Source: Pleomorphochaeta sp963678575
GTDB taxonomy: Bacteria > Spirochaetota > Spirochaetia > Sphaerochaetales > Sphaerochaetaceae
Direction: 5' to 3'
Assembly: GCA_963678575.2 (NCBI GenBank)
Contig: CAXXHV010000001.1
Location: 372,001-436,000 of the forward strand
DNA length: 64,000 nt
In this document: piece by piece, positions 35,433-43,420 of the stretch
How the letters are laid out: each line of letters begins with the position of its first letter
How positions within the stretch are numbered: position 1 is the stretch's first letter
Position numbers and translations under genes: made by a program
Notes under the pieces: generated by a model
What the model was told of the DNA's origin: nothing
Database searches by the model: none
The model's input: only the letters and a program-made list of their open reading frames with translations

Positions 35433-36131
35433 TTATGATTCTATGATTCTATGATGTCTATCAAATTTATATTTTTCATTATCATACCATGAATTTATAT
35501 AATCTATAAGTGGAAATTCATCTTCAAAAAAATGTCCCCCATTTAATACACGGTTGTCATATGCTTGGCTATTCTCATTATATATCTTTATTAAAGTTTC
35601 TATTTGATTCTTAGTAATTGATTGGTTCTCTTTAATCATTGGGAGAATCCTGGCCCATTTTGTACTTTCATTATATTGTTCACAATTGGATAATGCATGA
35701 AAGTAATTATCAATAAAAATACTAAATGTCCGGTCATCTTTGATTATACAGTCTATGATTTTGAAAATTAAGCCTTTTTTTTCTTCATATTGCATTATTG
35801 TAATATCACCTGATTTTATTGCTTGATATATATTAATTACTCCCACTGGGTTTTCAATATAACTAACTGCTATGAAGCGTTTGTCGAGCCCATATGTAAT
35901 ACCTATTTCTTGATTTGTCCAAAAACTATCTTTGAACCCAGGTGTTATTAATGCTAATACAGCATCAGCCTCTTTCAAATTTTTGTCGATTGAAGGTAAC
36001 CATAAATCCATAGGTGGAATATCTTCATGAGCTACAAAGCTTTCTATTCCATAAGGTTTTAATGCATCCTTAATTATTTTTGCACTTTCTTTGTCTTTTG
36101 ATAGATGACTTATAAATAGTTTAAAACCCAT
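35433..36131 (-). CDS. TIR-domain protein, C-terminus altered by a repeat frameshift
   Basis: 232 residues from the ATG at 36131, chosen over a GTG six bases upstream because AGGAG then sits 7 bases away. The TIR domain (1-about 120) has KLFISHLSKDKE, FVAHEDIPPMDLW and WTNQEIG with the catalytic-type Glu75, as in NAD-cleaving TIR effectors. The C-terminal half is unassigned. The last codons lie in a tandem 8-bp repeat; removing one unit opens the frame to a stop at 35359 and adds about 21 mostly charged residues. Either a recent frameshift or a phase switch. Upstream of the membrane protein-FRG-KAP cluster, so a defence role is likely. Confidence 0.82.
   Translation of the reverse strand: MGFKLFISHLSKDKESAKIIKDALKPYGIESFVAHEDIPPMDLWLPSIDKNLKEADAVLALITPGFKDSFWTNQEIGITYGLDKRFIAVSYIENPVGVINIYQAIKSGDITIMQYEEKKGLIFKIIDCIIKDDRTFSIFIDNYFHALSNCEQYNESTKWARILPMIKENQSITKNQIETLIKIYNENSQAYDNRVLNGGHFFEDEFPLIDYINSWYDNEKYKFDRHHRIIES
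35435..35455. repeat. Tandem 8-bp repeat at the TIR gene 3' end
   Basis: ATGATTCT occurs twice in tandem (35435-35442, 35443-35450) plus five more bases. One unit changes the reading frame by 8, so gain or loss by slippage switches the TIR C-terminus. Confidence 0.8.
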
Positions 36132-36326
36132 TCTCACTCTCCTTTTTTTTTATATTTTCTATAATAAATTTATTATATATCTAACTATATATATAATAAA
36201 AAAAGCTCTATATAAGCTTTAATTCAATTTATATTTTTAATACACAAATTAATATATTTTTGATTTTTAATACTCAAAATATAGTTTAGTTATTATAGTT
36301 TTTTTTAAACTTCCACTCCTCTAAGT

Positions 36327-36683
36327 TTATGATATTTGAGCTTTATTTCCCTTGTCCTGAACGGGTAATGTATCAACAAATCTTTTTACGATATATAAAT
36401 CTTGTTCTGAAAGTTGGCACAATTTATCAGCAATATCTGAAATATTTTTAGGATATAACTTATCTATTACATCTTTTTCATTTGCTAATAAATATTCCAT
36501 TGTAGTATTTAAGGATTTAGCCAATTTATAAATGGCTTGAGCTGTTGGGATTCTGTTGTTAGTTCTTTGTGTTTTTACAGAACCATAATTCAATCCAGCA
36601 TTTTTTATTAGTTCAACTAAAGTGCTGTAAGGGTTTAATTCATCAATTTTTATCCAAAATTTATATCCATCATCTATTTCCAT
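36327..36683 (-). CDS. Cro/CI-type repressor (Xre helix-turn-helix)
   Basis: 118 residues. An HTH region (about 18-65) contains YSTLVELIKNAGLNYGSV and TAQAIYKLAKSLNTTMEYLL, a phage-repressor style pattern. It is divergent from a small RHH-like gene across 89 bases with repeated GTAACC/GGTTAC boxes, the classic repressor/Cro arrangement. No ribosome site is visible before the ATG, as with leaderless phage repressor messages. Likely controls island or prophage-remnant genes. Confidence 0.8.
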   Translation of the reverse strand: MEIDDGYKFWIKIDELNPYSTLVELIKNAGLNYGSVKTQRTNNRIPTAQAIYKLAKSLNTTMEYLLANEKDVIDKLYPKNISDIADKLCQLSEQDLYIVKRFVDTLPVQDKGNKAQIS

Positions 36684-36711
36684 ATCAATAGTCTAATACG
36701 GTTTTATGGAG

Positions 36712-36766
36712 AAGTAACCAGAAAGTAACCAAAAAGGTTGACAAGTTACTATTTGTTAACTATGTT
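36712..36766 (+). promoter_or_regulatory. Promoter and operator repeats between divergent repressor genes
   Basis: TTGACA (36738-36743), 17-base spacer, TATGTT (36761-36766): a strong promoter whose start falls on the ATG at 36773. AGTAACCA occurs twice upstream (36713-36720, 36724-36731) and inverted GGTTGAC/GTTAC/GTTAAC boxes cover the spacer. They are probably repressor sites. Confidence 0.7.
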
Positions 36767-36772
36767 GCTTAT

Positions 36773-36988
36773 ATGAAGATAACAAACGTTGACCAAGTTA
36801 ATAATGTAAAAATAATTTTATCAAGATATGAAAAAGAAAAAGCTAAGAAAATTGCTAAGGATAAAGGATTCACCTTTCAAGGCTGGTTAGGGAATTTAGT
36901 TAGAAAAGAGATTAATAATGAAGATTTAAGGGCTAATACAAATCTCATAGATGGCAACTCCAACGTAGAGACTTTTAGGAAAGACTAA
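36773..36988 (+). CDS. Small ribbon-helix-helix-like DNA-binding protein
   Basis: 71 residues. The segment SRYEKEKAKKIAKDKGFTFQ followed by GWLGNLVRKEI fits the strand-helix-helix pattern of small antirepressors and antitoxin-type regulators, but identity is too low for a firm family. The promoter just upstream predicts a message that begins at the ATG. Divergent from the Xre repressor, so it is likely the Cro-like opposing regulator. Confidence 0.65.
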   Translation: MKITNVDQVNNVKIILSRYEKEKAKKIAKDKGFTFQGWLGNLVRKEINNEDLRANTNLIDGNSNVETFRKD

Positions 36989-37059
36989 ATGGCAGATTGG
37001 AAAGACAATCAGAGGTAGTTTGGCAACATCTATAAAATCGACAGCAAGGTTAATAGATA

Positions 37060-37084
37060 AAGGGTTAGAGTCCCTTTTGCTCCA
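37060..37084 (+). other. tRNA 3'-end-like fragment (possible attachment-site remnant)
   Basis: AAGGG-TTAGAGT-CCCTT folds as a 5-bp T-arm with a 7-base loop that differs from a normal TTCGAGT loop by one base, followed by TTGCTCCA as an acceptor-like end. No 5' half is present. It does not match the tRNA-Arg in this window. It may be a relic of integration into another tRNA gene. Confidence 0.35.
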
Positions 37085-37105
37085 AATTTATAAAAGGAAA
37101 TAGTT

Positions 37106-37545
37106 ATGAATACACAAGCAATCAAATATGAAGAGATAATTAATTTAATAAAAGCTCAAGTTCAATTGGATGAAGTTTTTATTGGTTTTCTCTCGAAGTT
37201 AGAAAAGGAGGAAAATGAGGAATAATTTAACAGAGTTTTAGAAGAAGTTAAAGTCGCAAAAGAATTTACTCCAGTAAAAGCAGATACTACTTCAATTTTA
37301 TTAGATAGTAATGTGTTTGTTGAACAAGAAAAATTTCAACAATTAATTTTCGGGTTAGGATCATCTATAAATAAATAATGATGCAGTAAAAGAAATTACA
37401 AATCTTTCAAAAAAAATCAAACCATTGATATTAATGATAATTTTGAAATTCAATTATTAACAAATATTTTATTAAAAAAAGAGTATCTAAGAGATTGTGT
37501 GTAAGAATAAAAAAATTTCAAAGATGAATTTGAACTTTTTAAATA
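37106..37545 (+). pseudogene. Decayed ORF downstream of the repressor pair
   Basis: A 39-codon ORF (37106-37225, with AAAGG upstream) ends at a TAA, but the same frame continues open for about 50 codons (LEEVKVAKEFTPVK...). Then coding-like sequence carries on through at least two frame changes and further stops to about 37545. The pieces are Lys/Glu/Asn-rich and coiled-coil-like. This looks like one small phage-type gene of about 145 codons broken by nonsense and frameshift mutations. Alternatively the first 39 codons are a real small protein. Confidence 0.5.
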
Positions 37546-37569
37546 GTGCTAATATAATATTAATAAATC

Positions 37570-38330
37570 ATAACCACCCTTCAAAAGGGTGGTTTGCTCT
37601 GAGGCTATAAGCCTCGGGTTTACCGACAACGTCTCAAGACGCTTACCGTGTACTCCCGTCCACTCCGCGTGCATTTGCCTCTTTTGCTACTACTCAAGTA
37701 GTCTTTGTACTACTTGCTACCCTTAAAAGGGTCTTCATATTCTTTTACACTTAATTTATCAAGTGCTATATCATGTTTTTCTTGCTCCTGGATATATTTT
37801 TGTACAATTGCAGTGTTTAATCCTACAGTGCTAACATAATATCCTTCAGCCCAAAAGTGTCTATTTCCAAATTTATATTTTAAATTTGCATGCTTATCAA
37901 ATATCATAAGGGCACTCTTTCCTTTTAAATATCCCATAAAACTCGACACACTTATTTTAGGTGGTATACTTACAAGCATATGTACATGATCATCCATTAA
38001 ATGTCCTTCTATAATTTCAACTTTCTTATAATTACATAAGGTTCTTAATATTTCACCTACACTTGCTCTATATTGATTGTATATAATCTTTCTTCTATAC
38101 TTTGGAGTAAATACTATATGGTACTTACACATCCATTTTGTATGTGACAAACTGTTTGTTTTATTTGCCATTTATTATTACCTCGTTTTTTATTTATAGT
38201 TTTGGAGTAGCATTCAAATTCTATAATAAAACGAGGTTTTTGTATAACTTTTGTTACCCACCCGCATAGCAGGTGGTTTATTTGTTCCCAAAGCTCTTAT
38301 TCATCGCTTCATGAACGGGCTCAAGCCCAT
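37570..38330 (-). mobile_element. IS200/IS605-family insertion sequence, single tnpA
   Basis: The tnpA gene is flanked by terminal hairpins typical of the family: AACCACCCTT-CAA-AAGGGTGGTT (37572-37594) at one side and CCACC...GGTGG (38258-38276) plus GGGCT-CA-AGCCC (38317-38328) at the other. Local base composition is more GC-rich than surroundings. Exact ends, next to AT-rich target DNA, are estimated. No tnpB is present. Confidence 0.8.
37710..38171 (-). CDS. tnpA: IS200/IS605 family transposase TnpA
   Basis: 153-residue Y1 transposase that moves single-stranded DNA. The HUH motif is His62-Val-His64 within MDDHVHMLVSIPP and the catalytic Tyr126 is in QKYIQEQ. The MCKYHIVFTPKYRRK start, SSFMGYLKGKSA and RHFWAEGYYVSTVG blocks are standard. 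It appears complete and could be active. Confidence 0.96.
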   Translation of the reverse strand: MANKTNSLSHTKWMCKYHIVFTPKYRRKIIYNQYRASVGEILRTLCNYKKVEIIEGHLMDDHVHMLVSIPPKISVSSFMGYLKGKSALMIFDKHANLKYKFGNRHFWAEGYYVSTVGLNTAIVQKYIQEQEKHDIALDKLSVKEYEDPFKGSK

Positions 38331-38423
38331 AATTAAATAATTAATGTTTATCATTAATTATTTGTTAACATAATTAAAATCACATGATATATTTATATTT
38401 GAAATCAAATATAGGAGTTTTAT

Positions 38424-39023
38424 ATGAATGAATCAAATTATGTAAAGTATAAAAATCTATCTAGATATTTATACAAGGGTATTAATTTATTATTTTGGCT
38501 TAGTATTTTTTTAGCCTCTATTTTCTTTATAGCTAGTATAGTTTTGTTAATTATTCCAATTAAATCAAATTTCCTATTAAGGCTTTTAAATAATTCAATA
38601 AGTTTAACTCCAGATAATATAATTAGATTTAATTTAGAAAACATTAGTGTTAATTTAGTTAACTTGAAAGAAGTTTTTATATCTTATTTTATTTTTTTTG
38701 CAATAGTATCCTCTTTTTTAATCTTTATTACAAAACAGTTAAAAATTATTTTTAACAATGTAATTAATAATGAACCCTTTAATGAAAATAATTCAAAAAG
38801 TATTTTATTAATTGGATATTCAGTTATACTCGGATCAATTGTATTTCCTTTAGCAAAAGCCGTTGTAATAGATAAGATAATAAATGGGTTTAACTTTTTA
38901 AATGTTAGCGTAGTTTATTCAATTAATCTCGAAGGTATTTTTATAGGACTTTTATTAGTGATAGTTAGTTCAGTTTTTCATTTTGGTTCATACTTACAAA
39001 ATGAACATGATTCTACTATTTAA
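38424..39023 (+). CDS. DUF2975-like membrane protein
   Basis: 199 residues with four transmembrane helices. The arrangement, with LKIIFNNVINNEPFNENNSK between helices 2 and 3 and a YozG-type regulator immediately after, matches the DUF2975/YozG pair known in Firmicutes. AGGAG precedes the ATG. Function of the family is unknown; it may hold the regulator at the membrane. Confidence 0.7.
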   Translation: MNESNYVKYKNLSRYLYKGINLLFWLSIFLASIFFIASIVLLIIPIKSNFLLRLLNNSISLTPDNIIRFNLENISVNLVNLKEVFISYFIFFAIVSSFLIFITKQLKIIFNNVINNEPFNENNSKSILLIGYSVILGSIVFPLAKAVVIDKIINGFNFLNVSVVYSINLEGIFIGLLLVIVSSVFHFGSYLQNEHDSTI

Positions 39024-39035
39024 ATTGATGGTAAA

Positions 39036-39257
39036 ATGGCAATAATAATTCGTTTAGATAGAGTATTAGCAGATAGAAAAATGAAACTTAATACCTTAGC
39101 AGAAGAAGTAGGTCTCTCAGTAGTGAATTTATCTAATTTAAAAACAGGAAAGGTAAAAGCTATAAGATTCTCTACTTTAAATGAGATTTGTAAAGTTCTA
39201 AATTGTCAACCTGGAGAAATCTTGGAATATATTGAAAATGAGGAAATTGATAATTAG
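39036..39257 (+). CDS. YozG-type Xre helix-turn-helix regulator
   Basis: 73 residues, essentially only an HTH: RLDRVLADRKMKLNTLAEEV, then GLSVVNLSNLKTGK and LNEICKVLNCQPGEILEY. It starts 12 bases after the DUF2975-like gene, with which it forms a typical two-gene unit. Confidence 0.85.
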   Translation: MAIIIRLDRVLADRKMKLNTLAEEVGLSVVNLSNLKTGKVKAIRFSTLNEICKVLNCQPGEILEYIENEEIDN

Positions 39258-39318
39258 GATTTAAAATATAAAGTTATAAACATAATAAAATATACTATTT
39301 TATTTATATTAAAAGGCT

Positions 39319-39385
39319 CCTTTTTTAATATTTTTTTCCTTTGAAAGAATTATTGAAATTAAATAAAAGGAGCTCCTTTTTAGAA
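39319..39385. terminator. Hairpin region between convergent regulators
   Basis: CTCCTTTT (39319-39326) pairs with AAAAGGAG (39367-39374), and AAAAGGAGCTCCTTTT is itself a 16-base palindrome followed by T residues. It lies between convergent genes. Confidence 0.45.
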
Positions 39386-39397
39386 AAATATATTTTC

Positions 39398-40108
39398 TTA
39401 TTTAACATTTGATAGCATATATTTAATGAACTTAGGGGTTTGTGGGTAATCTATACTTATTTTATTTATTATATACTCTTTGCTTGGTAGATTGTGTATA
39501 TCAAACAATAAATCAGCAGAGCCTTTATCAGCAACACCAATATGCCCTTTAAAATATGCACCAATACCATATTTACCAATACTTAGTGCTCCTATAGACA
39601 TATATCCATAAGCAATAGAACCAATCGCAAAAAGACCCAAGCTAATACACCCTATTGCCAATCCACCAAATGCGAATAATCCAATTGATAATAGAGCGAG
39701 AGAGATAAAACCAAAACTGAGAAGACCTATGCTTAAAAAGCCTAAGGATACGATCCCAATTGCAATATTCCCTATTGCAAAAATACCTTTTGCTTGTGTA
39801 TTTATTTTTGGATTTATGTTTATATGAACTAAAGGAATACCATATACATATAATTTACTTTTATACTCATAATTAAATCTTCGATTATTTATATATTCTT
39901 TTTCATTTACCTTGCCAGTACAAAGTTCATCAAGTGAAATTGAAAAATAATTAGAAATATTAATTAACTTATCGATTTCTGGTTTTGAATTTCCTGATTC
40001 CCATTTTTGTACAGCCTGTCTTGATACAGATAGTATATTTGCTAAATCTTCTTGACTTAAGCCTTTTTCTTTTCTTAAATTATAAATTTTATTACCTATG
40101 TTATTCAT
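39398..40108 (-). CDS. Xre regulator with a long hydrophobic pentad-repeat C-terminal domain
   Basis: 236 residues. The HTH (5-60) has LRKEKGLSQEDLANILSVSR and QAVQKWESGNSKPE. From 108 to 188 a glycine recurs every fifth residue (only 138 is Ala), with consensus (L/I/F)-(A/S)-(I/L)-G-x, about 17 units. Such strict five-residue periodicity suggests a pentapeptide-like beta-helix, here very hydrophobic, or membrane-associated packing. A short soluble tail follows. GAGGT precedes the ATG. A regulator held on or sensing the membrane is plausible but not shown. Confidence 0.8.
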   Translation of the reverse strand: MNNIGNKIYNLRKEKGLSQEDLANILSVSRQAVQKWESGNSKPEIDKLINISNYFSISLDELCTGKVNEKEYINNRRFNYEYKSKLYVYGIPLVHININPKINTQAKGIFAIGNIAIGIVSLGFLSIGLLSFGFISLALLSIGLFAFGGLAIGCISLGLFAIGSIAYGYMSIGALSIGKYGIGAYFKGHIGVADKGSADLLFDIHNLPSKEYIINKISIDYPQTPKFIKYMLSNVK

Positions 40109-40425
40109 ATATACCTCTTTGATATTATATATTTACTATTATTTTAATAAATCCTTCTACCATCTAAATTTTACAATTTGACAACTAATGGTTGCTTTTT
40201 GTTTTTTTTAGAATTTTTTAACTTTTTTTGTTTATTTGTAAATATGTTAATTATAAAAATTAATCTGTAAATATATCATGTAGGTTAAAATGTATCTTTT
40301 TACTATATATGGTGTATTAATATTTACCTTTTTAAGTAAAATAAAAAATACTAATAAAAATAAGAATTATTTTATTTTGACACTTTTATTTTTTTTGTAA
40401 AAATAGTATTATATATAAAAAATAC
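40109..40425. other. AT-rich intergenic region
   Basis: About 320 bases between divergent genes, without an ORF of note. A TTGACA lies at 40377-40382 on the plus strand but has no good -10 box at 16-18 bases. Nothing else recognised. Confidence 0.5.
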
Positions 40426-40447
40426 ACACTATTTTATAAAATGGTGT
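40426..40447. promoter_or_regulatory. 22-bp near-perfect palindrome before the nitronate monooxygenase gene
   Basis: ACACTATTTTA pairs with TAAAATGGTGT with a single T-G exception. It ends 16 bases before the ATG, so it may be an operator or a leader hairpin. Confidence 0.5.
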
Positions 40448-40463
40448 AATAGTGGAGAAGAAA

Positions 40464-41906
40464 ATGAAGTCAATATCATTTGATTGTTTAAAAACTAATT
40501 TAAAACAATTGACTCAGAAAGTTGAAAGTAACATTTCGATAAAAAAAATAATTAATCAATTGGACTCTAAATCAGAATTAAATCATGATTTTAAAGAATT
40601 GAAAATTGGTACACATATTGCTAAAACACCAATAGTACAAGGAGGCATGGGAGTTGGTATCTCGTTATCTTCTTTAGCAAGTGCCGTTGCAAATGAAGGT
40701 GGTGTTGGTGTTATTGCTGCTAATGGAATAGGTCTTTTAGATAAAGATTATTTCAAGGATGGTGATAATGCAAGTGTAAGAGCTTTTAGAAAAGAAATTA
40801 GAATAGCCAGAGAAAAGACTAAAGGAATCATTGGTGTAAATATAATGGTTGCTATTGATAATTTTAAGAAAATGCTTGATGTTGCAATTGAAGAAGCTGT
40901 TGATGTTGTATTTATGGGAGCTGGATTGCCTATAAAAAATATTCCAGTAAAAAGAATGCGAGAAAAAAATATCAGCATTGTGCCTATTGTAAGTTCTTCT
41001 AGAGCTTGTGACTTAATATTTAAAATGTGGTCAAAAATTTATAAAGATATTCCAGATGGTGTTGTTGTAGAAGGCCCATTAGCTGGCGGGCACTTAGGTT
41101 TTGAAAAAGATCAAGTGTCTAAAAAAGAGTATCAATTACCATCTCTTGTAAAAGATATTAAAAAAACATTATTAAAATATGAAAATGAATTTAATAGATC
41201 TTTGGCTTTAATAGCTGGAGGTGGTGTTTATAGTGGTAAAGATATTTATAAAACTCTAAATGCTGGTGCTGACGGTGTTCAAATGGCAACTCGATTTGTT
41301 GCTACAGATGAATGTGATGCTGATATAAAATTTAAATTAGCATATGTTGATTGCAAAAAAGAAGATATTGGTTTTATAAAGAGTCCTGTAGGAATGGTTG
41401 GTAGAGCTATAAGAAACGGCTTTATAAAAAAGAGTGAAGAAGGTATTAAACATAATTTTTCTTGTAACTGGAAATGTTTAGCTACTTGTAAAGCAAATGA
41501 GGCAAATTATTGTATTTCTGTTGCTCTAAATAATGCAAGAATGGGAAAGATTGATAATGGATTTGTTTTTGCTGGGGCAAATGCTTATAAGATTAAAGAA
41601 ATTATTTCTGTACATTCTTTAGTAACAGAATTAAGAAAAGGTTATATCAAAGCTAAGAATGCTGAAGTAGTAAAATATATTAATTCACTATTAGAAAAAA
41701 TAAATAGCCTTTATGAAAGCTATGAAAATAAATTACAAATTGAAAACACTTATAAAAAAGCATATGAAAAAGCTTTAATTGGCTTCAATGATGTCTTAAT
41801 TGATGATTTAAGAAAAAAATATAAAAAAGCTATCACAAGTGCAATTAATACACAACTTTTATTAGAAGAAAAAATATTATCTGCATGGAAGGTTGTATTA
41901 AATTAA
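40464..41906 (+). CDS. Nitronate monooxygenase/2-nitropropane dioxygenase-like flavoprotein
   Basis: 480 residues from the ATG at 40464; an in-frame GTG 12 bases upstream is less likely because GGAG sits six bases before the ATG. FMN TIM-barrel blocks are PIVQGGMGVGIS, GVIAANG, IGVNIMVA, EGPLAGGHLGF and GGVYSGKDIY, then GADGVQMATRF. A Cys cluster CNWKCLATC...YC precedes a long helical C-terminal tail, as in the anaerobe-type enlarged members of this family. It may oxidise nitronates or serve as an enoyl-reductase-like (FabK-related) enzyme. Confidence 0.82.
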   Translation: MKSISFDCLKTNLKQLTQKVESNISIKKIINQLDSKSELNHDFKELKIGTHIAKTPIVQGGMGVGISLSSLASAVANEGGVGVIAANGIGLLDKDYFKDGDNASVRAFRKEIRIAREKTKGIIGVNIMVAIDNFKKMLDVAIEEAVDVVFMGAGLPIKNIPVKRMREKNISIVPIVSSSRACDLIFKMWSKIYKDIPDGVVVEGPLAGGHLGFEKDQVSKKEYQLPSLVKDIKKTLLKYENEFNRSLALIAGGGVYSGKDIYKTLNAGADGVQMATRFVATDECDADIKFKLAYVDCKKEDIGFIKSPVGMVGRAIRNGFIKKSEEGIKHNFSCNWKCLATCKANEANYCISVALNNARMGKIDNGFVFAGANAYKIKEIISVHSLVTELRKGYIKAKNAEVVKYINSLLEKINSLYESYENKLQIENTYKKAYEKALIGFNDVLIDDLRKKYKKAITSAINTQLLLEEKILSAWKVVLN

Positions 41907-41924
41907 AAGTAATTAAATAAATAA

Positions 41925-41973
41925 AGGATTACTTGTTATTTTATTTAATCTAACAAGTAATCCTAATTTTTTT
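41925..41973 (+). terminator. Terminator of the nitronate monooxygenase-like gene
   Basis: A perfect 14-bp stem (41925-41938 with 41951-41964) with a 12-base loop, then seven T residues. Confidence 0.9.
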
Positions 41974-42001
41974 AAATCGAAATAAGTAAATTATTCTATT
42001 A

Positions 42002-42664
42002 TTATTTTGATAGCTTTTTTGTATCTGCATATCCAAGATATACAATCCACACGTAAGCTAAAGTTTTAGGCATCATAAGAGCTCCAATTATAGGATATAC
42101 TGATGCAAATAAAATAACTGGTATATAGAAGGCAAAGGAAAGAATAATTGCAATGCTCATTTTTGAGTAAGTATCTTCTTTTCTATGTTTGGTTTCTTTT
42201 ATAAATAATACAATTATTATTATCCCTAAGATTACAAATGGTAGATTTCTATAAATTCCCCAAGCATATGGTTTTTCGATAGCTGTCCATTGATTTTGAG
42301 GTAGTAAAGATAAGATAATTCTTAAAGTGGCTAGAATATAAATAATAATATCTAAAGTTTTTGTATTTTCTTTTTTGTATCTAATTTTAAAAATATTATA
42401 TAATATTAAATAGAAAATAGTCATTGTAACAGAGGTTATCATTTGACCTATCCCTAGAGAAACTGTATGAGCTGCAAAATCTTGTGTTATTATAGATATT
42501 ATTCTAGGAACTAGATGAAAAGCATCTCCAAATCCTAATACAATAGCCATTATACCAAATAATTTATGTTCATAATCATTAGCTTTTTTAATAATTATAA
42601 TTCCTATAGTTATTACTACAACGAGATAAATAATATCAAATAGTGATTCAAAAATAATTCCCAT
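42002..42664 (-). CDS. Seven-helix membrane protein, unknown family
   Basis: 220 residues, about seven transmembrane helices. Conserved-looking polar residues inside helices are GFGDAFHLVPR (Asp, His, Arg) and PYAWGIYRNLPF. No transporter family recognised. AGGAG precedes the ATG. It follows a TetR-family gene by 81 bases on the same strand, so it is probably that repressor's target. Confidence 0.7.
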   Translation of the reverse strand: MGIIFESLFDIIYLVVVITIGIIIIKKANDYEHKLFGIMAIVLGFGDAFHLVPRIISIITQDFAAHTVSLGIGQMITSVTMTIFYLILYNIFKIRYKKENTKTLDIIIYILATLRIILSLLPQNQWTAIEKPYAWGIYRNLPFVILGIIIIVLFIKETKHRKEDTYSKMSIAIILSFAFYIPVILFASVYPIIGALMMPKTLAYVWIVYLGYADTKKLSK

Positions 42665-42745
42665 TTTATGCTCCTAATACTTTTATTGGTATAATACCAA
42701 TATATTTAATTTTGAATTATCACCTAATTAAAGATGATATATCCT

Positions 42746-43291
42746 TTATTTTATATATTTTGTAACAAGATTAATTAATGTTAAATAATTTGTAGTTTTT
42801 TTAGATACGTCATTAACTAAGGTGTCGAATGTTAAATTTGTAATATTTTCCAATAATTCATCATCTAATTCTTTGTTAATTGTTTTTTCATTTAATAAAC
42901 TATTTCTAATTATTTTTTTAATTTTTTCTTGATATTCTTTCATTCTGTTTTTTGCATTTAAATTTTCATTAGAAGTAAAGAGCTTGTGATGATTTACTAA
43001 TCCATCGATTGATGTGTTTTCTTCGTTTAATACCGTGAAAATATTTATGATAGTTTCCTTGAAAGAGGAGTTATTATCATTACTTATTTTTGACAATATT
43101 CTATTCCAAGATTGAGCTATAATAGCAATTAAAATATCATTCTTTGTTGGAAAGTACTTATAAATAGAGCCAATAGACACATTGGCTTTTTTTGCAATAT
43201 TTCTAATAGAAAAATTGGTTAAGCCATCTTTTGTGATAATGTCTTTTGCTATAATTATTAATTTTTCTTGACTAATATTTTTAATATTCAT
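42746..43291 (-). CDS. TetR/AcrR family repressor
   Basis: 181 residues. The N-terminal HTH is typical: KDGLTNFSIRNIAKKANVSI followed by GSIYKYFPTKNDIL. The C-terminal ligand domain is unassigned. A 21-bp perfect palindrome lies just before the ribosome site (GGAAAGG), so the gene is likely self-repressed together with the membrane protein downstream. Confidence 0.88.
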   Translation of the reverse strand: MNIKNISQEKLIIIAKDIITKDGLTNFSIRNIAKKANVSIGSIYKYFPTKNDILIAIIAQSWNRILSKISNDNNSSFKETIINIFTVLNEENTSIDGLVNHHKLFTSNENLNAKNRMKEYQEKIKKIIRNSLLNEKTINKELDDELLENITNLTFDTLVNDVSKKTTNYLTLINLVTKYIK

Positions 43292-43304
43292 TTATTACCT
43301 TTCC

Positions 43305-43325
43305 AAAATGAACAATGTTCATTTT
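43305..43325. promoter_or_regulatory. TetR operator palindrome
   Basis: AAAATGAACA-A-TGTTCATTTT, 10-bp perfect half-sites around one central base, 14 bases upstream of the TetR-family ATG. Position and symmetry fit self-repression. Confidence 0.75.
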
Positions 43326-43420
43326 ATAAAAAATGTAATATTAATTATTATATTTGTCAACTTTTTATGATTAAAATGTATAAAATAAATTATTCTAAGA
43401 AAAGTAAATAGTTTGTTTCT

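Noticed and set aside
37060..37084. tmRNA or complete tRNA gene
   Set aside because: Only a T-arm and acceptor-like end are present; there is no matching 5' half, and the T-loop carries an atypical base.
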